DNA of 64,000 nt from Talinum fruticosum. Lineage: Eukaryota; Streptophyta; Magnoliopsida; Caryophyllales; Talinaceae. Position numbers and translations under genes: made by a program. Every line of letters begins with the position of its first letter. Positions within the stretch are counted from its first letter, which is position 1. This document shows, piece after piece, positions 10,346-21,885 of this stretch. The stretch lies in contig JAITYX010000012.1 in NCBI GenBank assembly GCA_021018815.1, positions 9,349,001 to 9,413,000 of the forward strand. The letters are read 5' to 3'. The notes beneath the pieces were generated by a model. It ran no database searches, was not told where the DNA came from, and was given only the letters and a program-made list of their open reading frames with translations.

Positions 10346-11830
10346 ATGAAATTCATGACTGATTTATCTCGTTGGATGCATGAGATGACAAACACTCGTG
10401 AGGGTAGGCTTGCCACAATATGGGTTGAATGCTTTATTCGAGATCCGCCAAGCGAGAGTTTATTAGTCTTTCTTACGAGCTATTGTGGCGTATTGTGATC
10501 CTCATCACCAGGTTTTCAAGTTTGGGGATAAGGAATTATGTCCCCTACCCGAAGAGTTCGATGCTATACCGAGCATCCAATGCCGTTTAAAACCTATAGT
10601 ACTCAAATCCTCTAAAAATCTGCATGAAACCTACAAATACCTTTTGAAGCCGAGTAATAGGAATCTTTGGTGGATTCTCATCGGGAATTAGGTAAACCTA
10701 AGGAACCCGATAAAACATTACCGCCGGATGTATGCATCGAGTAAAGTCTATCATTATCTCAAGAAGACGAGCTATCATCACTTGCCCGATAGTTGGTTTC
10801 TTGTTGGTAGGAGGCCGAGGGGACATGGTGCCTGCGACATTGCTAAGGTTGGTTAAGCGGCTAGAGAATTATTGTTCACTCGACACCACCGATAGTTGTT
10901 GAAACTATTATAGGCTTAGGACGGGTTGAGGCTGATCCGGAGGAGGATTTTGCCGGTAGCCCACTGTTATTGCGGGTAAGTAAATAATTACTGTCGAGAC
11001 CAAATGGCGGAAATCGGTTGGTGGCGCCGCCGAGGCATAAAAGCCTCCGCTTTGCGCCGAAAGTCTCTACATTTCGTCTTTTTGACCTCTCTCTCCATTT
11101 TTATTATTATTATTATATTTTTTTATATTTTTTCTCATGTTGGGCCTTAAATAAGGTTGATTTTGACCATGCAAGACTCTTATTATTATTTTTTTTGTGG
11201 TGTGCGATTTGGTTAATGGAGCATCTATAATTTATTCGAGCTCCCGTAAGACTAGATACCTATTTAGCGATACACTTCGTCAACGCAAGCGGTAGATGCG
11301 GTAACTATCACCTTGTTTCCCGGTGGGAGGAATACCTTAGAAACCATAGGAATACCATAGGATGGTACATGGCACACCGAAAAGTGTCCCAATTTAGAAC
11401 ACATACTGGGCAACAACCTTTTGTATGCTTCGCTGGGTTTGAAAACCAGTACCTATTACTTCCCTAACCATGTATTGCGAAAAATGAAAAGAGAGCGAGA
11501 TGAACCCGCCGAAGTTGTTGAAACCCGCAGATGAGTCGACTACTACTATATCCGTGTATTATCCGGAGTGTATAACAAATGTGGACCCCAAACGTCGCAA
11601 GGCATTGAGGGCTCGAGAGCCGGATCCCCATGGAGTCGTTCTGCTGCCGCAAAGCACTCCAAATATGCGAAGTCAACCCTTAGATAGCTGAAAGTGCCTC
11701 GCGAAGAGAATCTAAGGCCAAGGAAGCTGAAGAGAGGAGGAATCGTAGAATTGAGGAGCTAAAGAAATGTACCCAAGACGATGGAGCCTAGTCTAGTGAT
11801 CCGAAAGGAAAGAAAGTGAAAATAGACTAG
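10346..11830 (+). pseudogene. Second antisense gene of Tat-like element, PMD/DUF7745-like
   Basis: Starts MKFMTDLSRWMHEMTN and continues through frame changes. At 10485-10560 it reads HHQVFKFGDKELCPLPEEFD, resembling the Y.CFTFgdfeL.PTlEEy block of the DUF7745/PMD group found in plant retroelement accessory ORFs. The centre (10690-11240) is heavily broken. The last part reads HFVNASGRCGNYHLVSRWEE, then a charged tail ending KGKKVKID and a stop at 11828-11830; the tail resembles a nuclear localisation signal. It is antisense to the gypsy genes and convergent with integrase (540 bp between the two stops). Family assignment rests on one block, so it is tentative. Confidence 0.45.
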
Positions 11831-12084
11831 GGCTTGAATTTTTTAGAGACGATTTTTAGGAAGGAATAAAAGAAATTAGGAAGTTTAGTTTTGCCTCTTT
11901 AGAACAATTTTAATTTTCCAAGTAGTACGCTTGTTTTTTCCCCTTTTTTCCCCTTTAATTAGCTATGTACTCGGGTAAGTTGTAGGCTTAGTCGTTATTA
12001 AATAAAAGTAAACAGTAATTTTTATGCTCACTTTTCTACTTTATATATTTTTTATTGCTCACCTACAGGTATAAATAAATTAGA

Positions 12085-12225
12085 CAGACCTAATTGGACC
12101 CTCCTTTAAAATTAATTAAAGTAATTAAATAATTAATGAAATATGTGGACCATCTAGTTGGACCGCCCAAAATAAATAAATAACAATTAATTAAACAGAC
12201 CGTCTAGTTGGACCGTCAGGATGAA
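12085..12225. repeat. Short imperfect repeats between convergent gene ends
   Basis: The phrase GACC(A/G)TCTAGTTGGACCG(T/C)C occurs twice, with a third weaker copy GACCTAATTGGACCCTCC, separated by AATTAATTAA-type spacers. It lies between the integrase stop (about 12370) and the antisense gene stop (11830). Confidence 0.45.
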
Positions 12226-12369
12226 TAATTACTGAGTTATAACCAGGAGAAAGAGAAATAAGATGTTCGGCCCGGCTAGCCCACCATTGTTCGGGTGATA
12301 ATCGGTGCTCGCCATACGGCAACCTTGTTGGGCCGAGCTTGGCCCACTATTTAGAGTCGTGCTAAACAT

Positions 12370-13640
12370 AATACTTCTTTAGTTAATCCAAGTTTGTGTA
12401 CTGAAAGATCTCTTCATCATCCAAATCAGACAATTTTACTTCTCGCCTTGCAGATCTCGACTAAGCACAAATGGGCCTTGCCAATTAGGCTCGAACTTCC
12501 CTCGGGGATCTTGGATCGGTGCTCTAATCTCCTTCAGGATCAAATCCCCAACTTGTAGATTTCGAGTCTTCACTTTCTTGTTAAATGCCCTTGATATAAG
12601 TGCCTAGTATATATTGGACATTATGTAAGGCATTGAGGCACCTTTCATCCAGCGAACACTAACTCTTCGTAGCGTGCCTTAGCCCACTCGCTTCTAGAAT
12701 CGACTTTCAGCAATGATTCGTAGCGAGGGGATGGATATTTCTATTAGAAGGACTGCTTCCATGCCATATTCTAGAGAGTAAGGTGTTGCTCCCGTAGAGG
12801 TCCTAATGAAGGTTTGATAGCCCCATAAAGCGAAAGGCAACTTGTTAGGCCAATCCTTATAGCCGAGAACCATCTTCTCCACTATTTTGTGAATGTTCTT
12901 ATTAGTTGCCTCGATCGTGCTATTGATCCGAGAATGATAGGGAGAAGATTTGTGGTGCTTGATCTTGTACTTCTCCAGTAGATCTGCTACTTCTTTCTTA
13001 AAGTTACTACCATGGTCACCGATCAATTCATGAGGTACCCCATATCGACAAATGATGTTGTGAGTAATGAATTTGGCTAATCGCTTTAACGTCAAGGTTG
13101 CATTAGATGCAATTTCTACCCACTTGGTGAGGTAGTCAATTATTATTAACACAAATTTGAAACCGCCTATTCCTTTAGGGGTCACTTTGCCAATAATATC
13201 AATTCCCCAAACCGAGAATGGCCAGGGTGATGCAAGTGTCCGGAGAAACGATGGTGGTTGGTGTTGTAAATTTGCATACACCGACACTTGTGACATTTAT
13301 TACTCATGTCGATCTGCTGCCATGGTCGACCAGTAGTATCCAATCCGTTGAATCTTCTAACCAAAATTTTTCCATTCATATGGGGCACACATTCCGCACC
13401 ACGGATTTTGTTCATTATACTCTTTGCTTCATGTTGGTTGACACAAAGTAAGCTAATCCCTGTGTTGGTTTTCTTGTACAGCCTGCTTTTGGTTGTTGAA
13501 AAATTGAGCTGCCAACATCTTGATGACTCGTTAGGCTCTAGGTGTAGAGTACAATGGGAATTCTTGCTTATCCAGATATCGATAGATGTCATGATACTAA
13601 CTGGTTTGGTCAATATTAGGCACTTCTAACGTATAGACAT
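12370..13640 (-). pseudogene. Ty3/gypsy integrase
   Basis: Inserts element DNA into the host genome. The zinc-binding N-terminal part (13613-13290) keeps a CHKCRCMQ pair of cysteines and an upstream VPHMNGK histidine. The catalytic core is an open 200-codon frame (13296-12694) with the DDE residues visible: WGIDII (first D), LIGDHGSNFK (second D) and INSTIEATNKNI (E). The C-terminal part (12690-12370) is in other frames and has VGDLI-, GPFV- and GEVKLSDLD-like pieces ending in QLKKYYV. The core is intact, the flanks are frameshifted. Confidence 0.85.
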
Positions 13641-14640
13641 GTGTAGGTCGACTCAGTCATTCTATGTAGATGGGCATAGAATGAATTCCTTAGGGATGTT
13701 AATCATGGATGCTAACTTAGCTAAAGCATCTGCGAACCGGAAGGTATGTGTACGAAATACTCTCAAAATGTTTTGATAACTCAATCGGATGTGCCTAGTA
13801 AGGTGTCAAGGCTTCACTACATACCTTCCATTTTCGCGAAATCGATTAATTATTGGACTGTAGTCACCGAAAACCCCGATGTTCTTGGCCCCGATCTCTA
13901 TAGCTACTTGAAGTCCCATGATTCAAGCTTTGTACTTTGCGATGTTGTTGGTGACCTCAAAATCTAGCTTGACTGAAATGGGAGTATGAGTTCCCTCCGG
14001 TGAGGCTAGAAGAATCCCTACTCCAAAGCCCTTTTGATTAGAAGCGCAGTCAAAGTACATTTTCCAAACATCGATCTGTACTTGTAAGATATTTTCGTCC
14101 TGGAAAATCAAGGTGTTCAAGTTGTAATTCATTTATAGGTAGATCAGCTAGGAATTCGACACTACCCTTCCTTTGATCGCTTTTTCAAGGACATACTTGA
14201 GTTCGAATTCTAACCGCATGACAATCCATCTTACTATCTTGTTGCTAATAGTTGATTACTTAAGGATGTATTTAATGGGATCCATCAATGCTACCACATG
14301 TACCATGTGGGCCAAGATGTAGTGTTTGACCTTCTTGGTAGCGCAGACTCATGCCAATAATGTCTTCTCTAATGGTGTGTATCTAGTCTCATAATCTAAG
14401 AATTTCTTACTTAGATAATATGCCGTATACTCTTGCTTTCGATGTCGTTGAGCTAGCATGGCCCTAATGGCCGTCTCTATCGTGGTGAGGTACAAAAGTA
14501 AAGGTTTCCTGGGTTGGGGTGGAGCTAGCACTGAAGGGTTCGCTACATATTCCTTAACCTTCTTGAATGCTTTTTGCACTCGGTATCCCAAATAGGCTCG
14601 GACCCTTTCTTCAACTTCTTGAAAATGGGTTCACGGACCA
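13640..14640 (-). pseudogene. Ty3/gypsy RNase H (RT-linked and second domain)
   Basis: 14591-14349 has YLTTIETAIRAMLAQR and AYYLSKKFLDYETRYTPLEK, the RNase H domain that follows RT. 14132-13923 has IDVWKMYFDCASNQKGFGVG and TPISVKLDFEVTNNIAKYKA, the start of a second RNase H-like domain (D of YFDG-type motif present), and near 13700 LAKLASMINIP ends it. Tandem RNase H domains (gRH plus aRH) are a known mark of the Tat lineage, and this layout supports that assignment. Several stops interrupt it. Confidence 0.75.
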
Positions 14641-15500
14641 TATTTAGTTTTGATATGAAACAACTAATATACTATAAACGTCTTAGGAAACCCCGTATCT
14701 CCTTCTCTATCTTCGGTGGTGGAATCTCTTGAATAGCTTTGATCTTGGATGGATCAACTTTGATTCCTCCGAGACCGACAAGATAGCCTAACAACTTTCC
14801 CGAGGTTATCCTAAAGGCACACTTTTGAGGATTAAGGCGCATGTTGTATTTTCTTAGTCTTTTAAAGAATTTTCTATGGTTGGGTAGGTGTCCTGCTCTA
14901 TCTTTGGACTTAATGATCATGTCATCCATAAAGACCTTAGCTTCCTTATGGATCATGTCGTGTAATAGTGTGGTAGTCGTCCTCCGGTATGTTGCGCTGG
15001 CGTTCTTGAGCCCAAATGGCATTACCAAGCAACAAGTATTTTCCCCATTAAGTGATGATGGTCGTCTTCTCCATGTACTCTTTGGCCATCTTCACCAGAT
15101 TTTAGCCAGCATAACCATCCATAAATGAAAGTAGAGTATGTCCTGTTGTGTTATCTATAAGGATGTGGATATGGGGCAGTGGGAAATCGTCCTTAGGACT
15201 TGCCTTATTCAGATCCCGGAAGTCAATGCACATTTGAACCCTGTCGTTCTTCTTTGAAATTGGTACTATGTTTGCTACCCACTAAGGATAGTGAACTACC
15301 TTGATGAACCCAACCTTAATTGCTTCTAGACCTCTTCCTTAATCTTTAATGCCCACTCATGTGTTTATCTTCTTGAGTTTCCACTTAATTGACTTGGAGT
15401 CTTCATAAAGTGGAATTTTATGTTCCGTTATACTTGGATCTATCCCTACCACAAAGAAATCTATGAACTCTGCAAGAAGTGAAGTAAATTGCTTCTACTC
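14640..15500 (-). pseudogene. Ty3/gypsy reverse transcriptase
   Basis: Motifs along the minus strand: MCIDFRDLNKASPKDDFPLP (near 15230), then in the frame 15028-14672 VMPFGLKNASATYRR, VFMDDMIIKS (the catalytic YxDD box in its FMDD form, near 14930), HRKFFKRLRKYNMRLNPQKC and FRITSGKLLGYLV. The palm domain is recognisable throughout but crosses at least three frames. Confidence 0.85.
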
Positions 15501-16310
15501 TTCTAGATGTAGTGTTTTCTCAATCTTGACCTCTTGAGGTTGATTAACTAATCCTAGATTAATTGTTATTGTTTCCTCTATTATTGGTGATTGATTTTCA
15601 TGAACTTCCATAGCTTTTATTAATTCTTGAGGGATTTCTTGTTCATCATTAGAGGCAAAACAATTGAAATTAGGAGGAGGTAAAGAGTAAGCAGAAAGAT
15701 TTATCTCATTGAATGAGGAAATGAGTACATTAGACTTAGAAACAGAAGATGCGGAATTGGAAACCACGGAATTAGAGAATGAACTAGGAACAATAAGGAA
15801 AGAAACAAAAGCCCTAGTACTAGGCTCAGGAAAGGGATGTTCTCCTAAGCTAACAGCAATTCTTGGTCCACCTCGGCATCAATCCAAGTGACATGCTTGG
15901 ACCCTTCATCGTCGACGTTGGTGATGAATCTGGATGGATCGAACTACAAGTGCGACATGGCTCATGATAGTACCGAAACCAAATTCCCTCTAAGTTCTTC
16001 TCTTGTCCGAATAATAGACCGAAGATGTTATTCCCAACAAAATTGGTCTAGTCTGGTATGGACTATCCCTTTTGAGGAGGTAGGGTGCCTCCTTTTTGAA
16101 TATATATCAATCGTTAAAGATCTCTAAATCGAGAACCGGAATACCCTTCTTTTGAGGTAGTAAGGCTTAGGAAAATCGTATTAATGGAAGTCATCCCCTT
16201 ATTTTAAGGAATTTCCCATTGAGAGTATAAGGGAAAGGCTAAATAGAGCGGATCGTGTGAGGTGCTCGTCCTTCTAGTCTGAACTTCCCACTTGGCTTGG
16301 GCCATTTCCT
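15501..16310 (-). pseudogene. Gypsy pol linker between protease and RT
   Basis: The frame 15767-15495 is open (INLSAYSLPPPNFNCF, then EIPQELIKAMEVHENQS and NQPQEVKIEKTLHLEE) and leads into RT. 15800-16310 is broken. It contains no catalytic motif; Tat-lineage elements have long linkers here. Confidence 0.55.
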
Positions 16311-17060
16311 TAGCGATGAGGTTGATAGCCTAGCCCGAATTTATAGTTTTTAGTGGGTTCAAGGGGCGGAAAGATAGGGTGGTATGCCCTTCTACCTGCA
16401 GCTAGACAGGAAAAGTACACCCTTTTCCTAAGTATCGAATGGACGCTTGGGTTGCCATAAGGATTGAAGTTAAGAGGTGCTTCATCCTTATCTAAGTCAA
16501 TGACAGTCTTAAACCCGTAAAGCTCTTTGTCATCGGCATCGTGCTCAATTTCAACGACCGATTCTTCGGAGGTGATAGTAACACATAGATTGTCCCTGTT
16601 GGCGGTTATGACCTGACCTTCTATGATCATTATAACTTTCTAATGCACTTGTAGAGGGTACTGCTTGATGATCATACAACCAAGGGCATTCTAGAAGTAG
16701 ATTGAATGTAGTTAGGACATCTAGGACTTGGAAGTCAATGTTCTTTACTATTGGCCCTACATTGATTAGTAAAGTCAGCGTCCCCAAGGTTGTTCTCTTA
16801 GAATTATCATAAGCTTAGAGATGAACATTCTGTTTGGAGAGTTGTTGCTCTCTAATTCCTAACCTTTCTGCGATCCTCCAAGGACAAACATTTACAGCTG
16901 ATCCGTTCTCCACCACGGTTAAGGGAATGATCTTGTTGATTCGAGTTACGATTAAATAAAGGGCATTTTTGTGTGCAACACCCTCCTCGGGGAGATCATT
17001 TTGATCAAAAGTGATGGTTCCGTCCCCACTCGTTGACTAATCCTACTACTTACGTTCGGT
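16311..17060 (-). pseudogene. Ty3/gypsy aspartic protease and following linker
   Basis: Near 16900 the minus strand reads LTVVENGSAVNVCPWRIAER, the protease active-site region (family D-[ST/N]-G-[SA] motif; D is replaced by E here). It is followed by LGTLTLLINVGPIVKNIDFQ and VLDVLTTFNLLLECPWLYDH (the LLGRPWL strand). 16630-16310 continues as an open linker with GQVITANRD and YKFGLGYQP. The D-to-E change and a stop near 16800 would inactivate it. Confidence 0.7.
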
Positions 17061-20000
17061 TTCGGGAAAGACCTCGATCTTGTTAAAAGCGTTAATTACA
17101 ACCTGCCTATGTTTCGGGAAGTAGCTATGAGTTGGCAAATTAAAATGTCAATTTTTAACTTTTGAAGTCTGTTTCGAGATTGGGCCTTCTTTTTAGCAGC
17201 TTCGAGGTTCTTTTGGGGCTTCATGGGCTCGTTATGGACCCACGGGTGCATTATGTCATCCAGATCTAGTAAGGAATTGGATTTTTGGACTTTTAGGTTG
17301 TCCACAAAAATCTTCTACTTTTAAGGGTTGAGTGCCCCGAAGTCATCGTCATTATCGTCGCTATTGTTTCTAGTTTCATAGACGTGTCTTCATCACTTAC
17401 CATAACCCATGGACTTCTAAATCTAAAGGAGGCAAGCTAAGAAGTGGTTTGGATTCATCAATGTCTTGAATGAAGACAGATGGGTCCCACCGACCTAGAA
17501 TGGGTTCGGAGATAAGATGCCACTAAAAGGATTTTTGTTATTACTTGGTTTCGAGCAGACCTTAGGAAGAGGGAGTTGACCATTGTGGAACATACTCTCC
17601 AGCTTGTTCTTGAACATCCAACATTTCTCGGCGTCGTGTCCTCATACACAATGGTATTTACAGAATTTTCTTGCGTCCCAGTTTTTAGAATTTTTCGCGG
17701 TTTCGATTATACTCTAATAGGTGGAAATTCTTTCTTGTAGCTAGTAGGCGGCCAAGGGCTTGAACGTATGTGGTATCGATAGGAGTATGATCACTATACC
17801 TATTGAGGGCATTGACATTTGCACCCCTGCTAGTATTTGAAGGTTTGCTCGGGGAGAGTCCGAGTCACCCTAGAGGGGGTGAATAGGGTGATGGAAAAAT
17901 CTTTGCGAAAACACACACTTTTGTGCGGAAAAGTGACCAAGACAGAATCCGAGTCTAAACACGGGGTCGGACAAGATTGGACTCGGAAAGCAATGAATCG
18001 GAAGAAGCGGGAGCACTAATGTCATGTCGAGTCTAGAATGAACTCGAAACGAGAACACGAAATATTTACGTGGAAACCCTCCTGGGGCGGAAAACCACGG
18101 CCCGTGTCAATCCGGACACGAAGTCAAATCCACTATTTTGAGTCCACAAAATACCGTGAACTTGACGGAACCCGAGTTGCTCCCTTAGACAACTCTATAC
18201 GGATTTTCCTAGACTCGAAGTTACCTTATCCGATCTAGTACTTCCTAGCTGAGATAACCCTTACAGCTAGGGACAACTAAGCTGAGTTAACCTTTACGAC
18301 TTAGTCAAGGGACCTTACAAAGAATGTAAGAAGTGTTTGTAACGAAGTACAAGACCTTACAACTCGGAAAGTAATGAATTACGAGTGGGAGTTGTAAGTT
18401 GAAGATTGAGAGTAAAAATACAATAACTTTGAACAAGTAAGTGTATAGACAATATGTTCTGCAACCTTCAAGTCTTGTGAAGTGGCTTCTTCTTATAGAT
18501 AAGACCAGGCAGAGTAGCCGTTATTTCCATCTCGCTGACCAAGAGTCCTCTGTGACCGTTGAGAAAGGCTTTCGAGTCACTCGGAAAGTATCCGTTGAAA
18601 TATGAACGTTGGACAACGGTTTAACTCTCTTGGAAGTCCCAAAACCATTGGTTGTGTCTTGAAAGCGAGGTGAAAACCACTCGTTAGGCTTGGCGTTCCA
18701 GTTTTCCGGATATTGAAGCGGACGACTTCGACACAATCTTCCGAGACTAAAGCGAGGGAAGGTGAAAGGCCATATCTGCTGGTGATTTGACGTTCAAGGC
18801 CGGCTACTTTTGTAGTTTTGAAAAGATATCCTCGATTGAATAACCTACAAAAGTAAAACAACTTTGGTTCTCAAAGTATAAAATACTTTGGTCCAAGGTT
18901 AGACACGAGATAACAAAATAATCTTGAGAAATTACGCAATTGATTATACGAGTCGGAAAGGAAATGGAATATTCGAGTCTAATATCCATGATACTCGAGA
19001 ATTCCATATGACTTAGTCTTAAGAAAAGAAACACGTTCTACAGACAAATATCAAAGTGAGAAAGAACTTGATATAGACTAAGCATGAAATGAACTATGAA
19101 TGCTGACTATGCAAACGATAGAGTAAATAATCACAAGTCGGATTACGAGTGAGAAAGGACTCGGAATAAAGAACGACTTTTACGAGTCGCTAACTAAAAA
19201 ACGATTAAAGAGATATGTGAAGGCCGAATCGCATAGGAAGGATACTATTTAATTCAAGTATGTTTCTAAGACACGAGAGAATGCCTTGGAATCAAAACTC
19301 TATATGAATGACATCGTTATACCGATTCCTTTTGCATGACTCGAAAGATATAGAGCGATGTCCGAGTCTTCGATATTACCTATATTGGTGGCTTTCTTAT
19401 CTCTAGACCGATAATTACCTTTATACCGCGGCATGACTTTTGTGGTCGTGGTAGACAACTCTTCTTCAATCAACATGCTAGCATCTCTAAGGGTTGAGAA
19501 GCTCATCATTGATAAGAATTTGAGATGTTGATTGTAGGTAGGCTGAATGTTTTTCACGATGAATCAGTCCAGTTGGTGACCTTGCTTGGGTCAACCACAT
19601 TATACCGCTTTATTACATCAATATCGAAAGTCCATAGGAAAATAATATGATAAGTGTCTTCCGGTATGTTCTTAAGATTCATTGCTCCTAAGATGTTGCG
19701 AACATGGTGACGAGGATTCTCGAAACCTCATAATTTGATATCCGACATGGTGAACTTAGGGGTAGTTTCCCGTTAGGGATTGAAATGAATCCCTTATGAT
19801 CAAAATAGTGATTACTGAACATGGATGACTCCCTTAACATATGTTCTATCTGACCTATACATGTATTGAGCTTAGGCTTGGATTCATGCTTGGGACTGTC
19901 CGAAGGAGATAAGTAGGTGGAGGTTGAGGAACTCCTTCTCTTAACCGTTTTGCTTCTTCATATCTCTTACTATCTGCAATAGCTTTTAGGATAGCCTTAA

Positions 20001-20350
20001 GATCGCTTGATATAGACTCTATTTCCTGATCCAGATTGTCTATCCTAGCTTCCATCCTAGCTGAATTTTCATTAAGCAAGGCAAGGATAGGGGTTGTTCC
20101 GGTGTTTCGACCATTGGAGGGAAATGTCTTACAAAAAAAGGAGATTGAGCCGACGTGGTATGCACCAAAATATGTCGCACCGGTTTAGATCACGGAGTAG
20201 AACTTGATGCGGAGCGGTGAGTAGATGTGCCAAATTCCTTGTTAAGGCGTTCTAACCTTTTGGAGCTTAGATTCAGACGAAACTCAATTGTAGTTAACTT
20301 TCGTATTCTGCAGCCGAAAGGATGAGGCTTAGGACCATGTGAAAGAATAC
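17061..20350 (-). pseudogene. Ty3/gypsy gag, split by a solo LTR
   Basis: The N-terminal side lies at 20350-19373: the 20079-19855 frame is heptad-like (ARMEARIDNLDQEIESISSD), preceded by a Ser-rich stretch (EFGTSTHRSASSS). 19557-19300 has RDASMLIEEEL and RYKGNYRSRDKKATN. A copia solo LTR then breaks it at 19372/17838, after which the frame resumes (NVNALNRYSDHTPIDTTYVQ). Near 17670-17600 the CKYH...GHDAEKC pattern is a zinc-knuckle-like motif followed by FKNKLESMFHNGQ. 17305-17096 is the basic C-terminus (AKKKAQSRNR). Gag forms the particle and binds RNA. Confidence 0.65.
17838..19372 (-). mobile_element. Solo LTR of SIRE-like copia family in gypsy gag
   Basis: Minus-strand LTR with ends TGAAGG...GAGTCTTCG read on the + strand (final A changed to G), 1535 bp. 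It is homologous across its length to the other copia LTRs (AGTCACCCTAGAGGGGGTGAAT at the start, TTTGAATAACCTACAAAAGTA-type middle). Flanks GTATT (17833-17837) and ATATT (19373-19377) are a near-perfect 5 bp duplication. The gag frame continues on both sides. It arose by LTR-LTR recombination after insertion. Its TATA box is at about 18495. Confidence 0.8.
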
Positions 20351-20399
20351 TTCTTTTGGAGGAAGTGGCTTAAGCGCGAGACCCGAAGAGACTAAAAAT

Positions 20400-21060
20400 G
20401 CTATTTATTTGGATGTACATAAGGAATGCAGAACAAATGGGAATGTATGCAATGATGCTTATGACTTAATTTGGGATTATTTTATGATTTGGCTAATGCC
20501 TAACTAAAATACATAACTAGAATGCATAAATGATTGATCCTAATGGAAGATGGGTTTATTTTTGCTAAATGAAAAAATGAGAATGCACAATGGACTCACC
20601 TAATTTGAGATGAATTTTATTTTGGATAAATGAGAAATGGAAATGCAAAATGGATTCACCTAATTTGAGATGAATTTTATTTTGGCTAAATGAGAAATGA
20701 AAAATGCAAAATGGACTCACCAATTTGAGATGAATTTTATTTTGGCCAAATGAAAATGAAAATGCAAAATGGACTCACCTAATTTGAGATGAATTCTATT
20801 TTGGGTAAATGAGAAATGGCAATGTAAAGAAATAAAAATGGCCAAAATCGAGAACCGACTAACTAAAAGATAAAGGGACCCTTGGTAAGACCCTTACGGA
20901 GTGACTAGCGGTGACTACCTAAAATCACCTAAAGGAAGAGATTTTGGGATGACTCGGAAATGCAATTAATGGACTCGACCTAAAAAGAAAAGGGTATTTA
21001 ACTTTTGGCTATAAATGCACATAATGAACCGACTCTAGAAAAAGTTATTAAGATATTTTA
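20400..21060 (-). other. 5' leader of the right Tat-like element
   Basis: AT-rich, upstream of gag on the minus strand, with no coding signal. It contains the tandem array listed separately. No primer-binding site or LTR end could be picked out. Confidence 0.45.
20541..20835. repeat. Tandem array of ~60 bp units, 4-5 copies
   Basis: Unit AATGCAAAATGGACTCACCT, then AATTTGAGATGAATTTTATT and TTGGCTAAATGAGAAATGG, repeats at 20581, 20641, 20702 and 20760 with a degenerate copy before (20541). Copies differ by a few bases and single-base indels. It lies in the 5' untranslated leader of a Tat-like element. Confidence 0.8.
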
Positions 21061-21885
21061 TTTGCACCCATGCAATGGGCTAATCAGTACATGTGGTGGC
21101 ACCTATGTATCCTATTAAGTACATACTTGAGCAATCGACTATCAATAGCAAGATAGCGAGATGGACTGTCATGCTATCAAAAGAAGGATAGCGTCGGAAT
21201 TCTTAGCTGCTTTACCTGTATCTAAATCGCAACCCGAACACCTTGACTTTCCGGATGAAGATATTTTACAAGTGGACGTGGACATTTGGACAATATACTT
21301 TGATGGAGCTTCCAATTAGAAGGGCTTTGGAGGAGGAATTTTTCTAGTCTCACCGGAGGGAGCACATACTCCCATTTCGAGTAAAACTAGACTTCGAAGT
21401 CACCGATAATGTTATAGAGTACGAAGCTTGCATTAGAGGACTTGAAGTTGCTTGCAGAGATCGGGGTCAAGAATAAAGAGTCTTCGGTGACTCCAAGTTG
21501 ATCATAAGTAAGATTTCACAAGATGGAAGGTATATAGTGAAGCCTTGGCACCCTACCAAGCATATCCGAGAGAATTCTCCAAGAACTTTAAGAACATCCC
21601 TTTTACTTACCTTCATAGGGATGATAATTAATTCGCGGATGCAGTAGCTAAGTTAGCATCCACGATCAATATCCCTACTGGCATTCATTCAATGCTCGTT
21701 TACATTGAGCGACGGAGTAACCCCGCACACATCCGTACGTTAGAAGTGTCTAATACTAACCATATCAATTGGTATCATGACATTTATCAATATCTAGATA
21801 AATAAGAATATCCTTTGGACTCCACACCTAGAGCCCAACGAGCCATCGGGATGTTGTCCGCCCGATTCTTCATTAATCGGGGCTG
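21060..21885 (+). pseudogene. Inverted gypsy fragment: RNase H region
   Basis: Plus-strand fragment homologous to minus 14330-13600: FLAALPVSKSQPEHLDFPDE, VDVDIWTIYFDGASN (catalytic YFDG), GIFLVSPEGAHTPIS, then DAVAKLASTINIPTGIHSML and RARAQRAIGMLSARFF. It is a second, related Tat-like element in the opposite orientation. The left edge meets the leader of the minus element at about 21060. The right edge is cut by a copia LTR at 21886. Confidence 0.75.

Larger units (their letters stand above)
6740..21060 (-). mobile_element. Tat-like Ty3/gypsy retrotransposon, about 14 kb, 5' LTR not found
   Basis: On the minus strand the order is 5' leader with tandem repeats (20400-21060), gag, protease, RT, RNase H, integrase, a region with antisense genes, polypurine tract and 3' LTR. 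Protease-RT-RNase H-integrase order defines Ty3/gypsy. Long size, 60 bp tandem repeats in the leader, extra antisense ORFs between integrase and 3' LTR and the TGTAGACACC LTR start all point to the Tat lineage. It is interrupted by a copia solo LTR (17838-19372) in gag. No 5' LTR or primer site is recognised; at about 21060 it meets an inverted gypsy fragment. Confidence 0.7.

Noticed and set aside
20541..20835. Regularly spaced repeats as a CRISPR array
   Set aside because: Units are head-to-tail tandem copies without unique spacers, in plant retroelement DNA.
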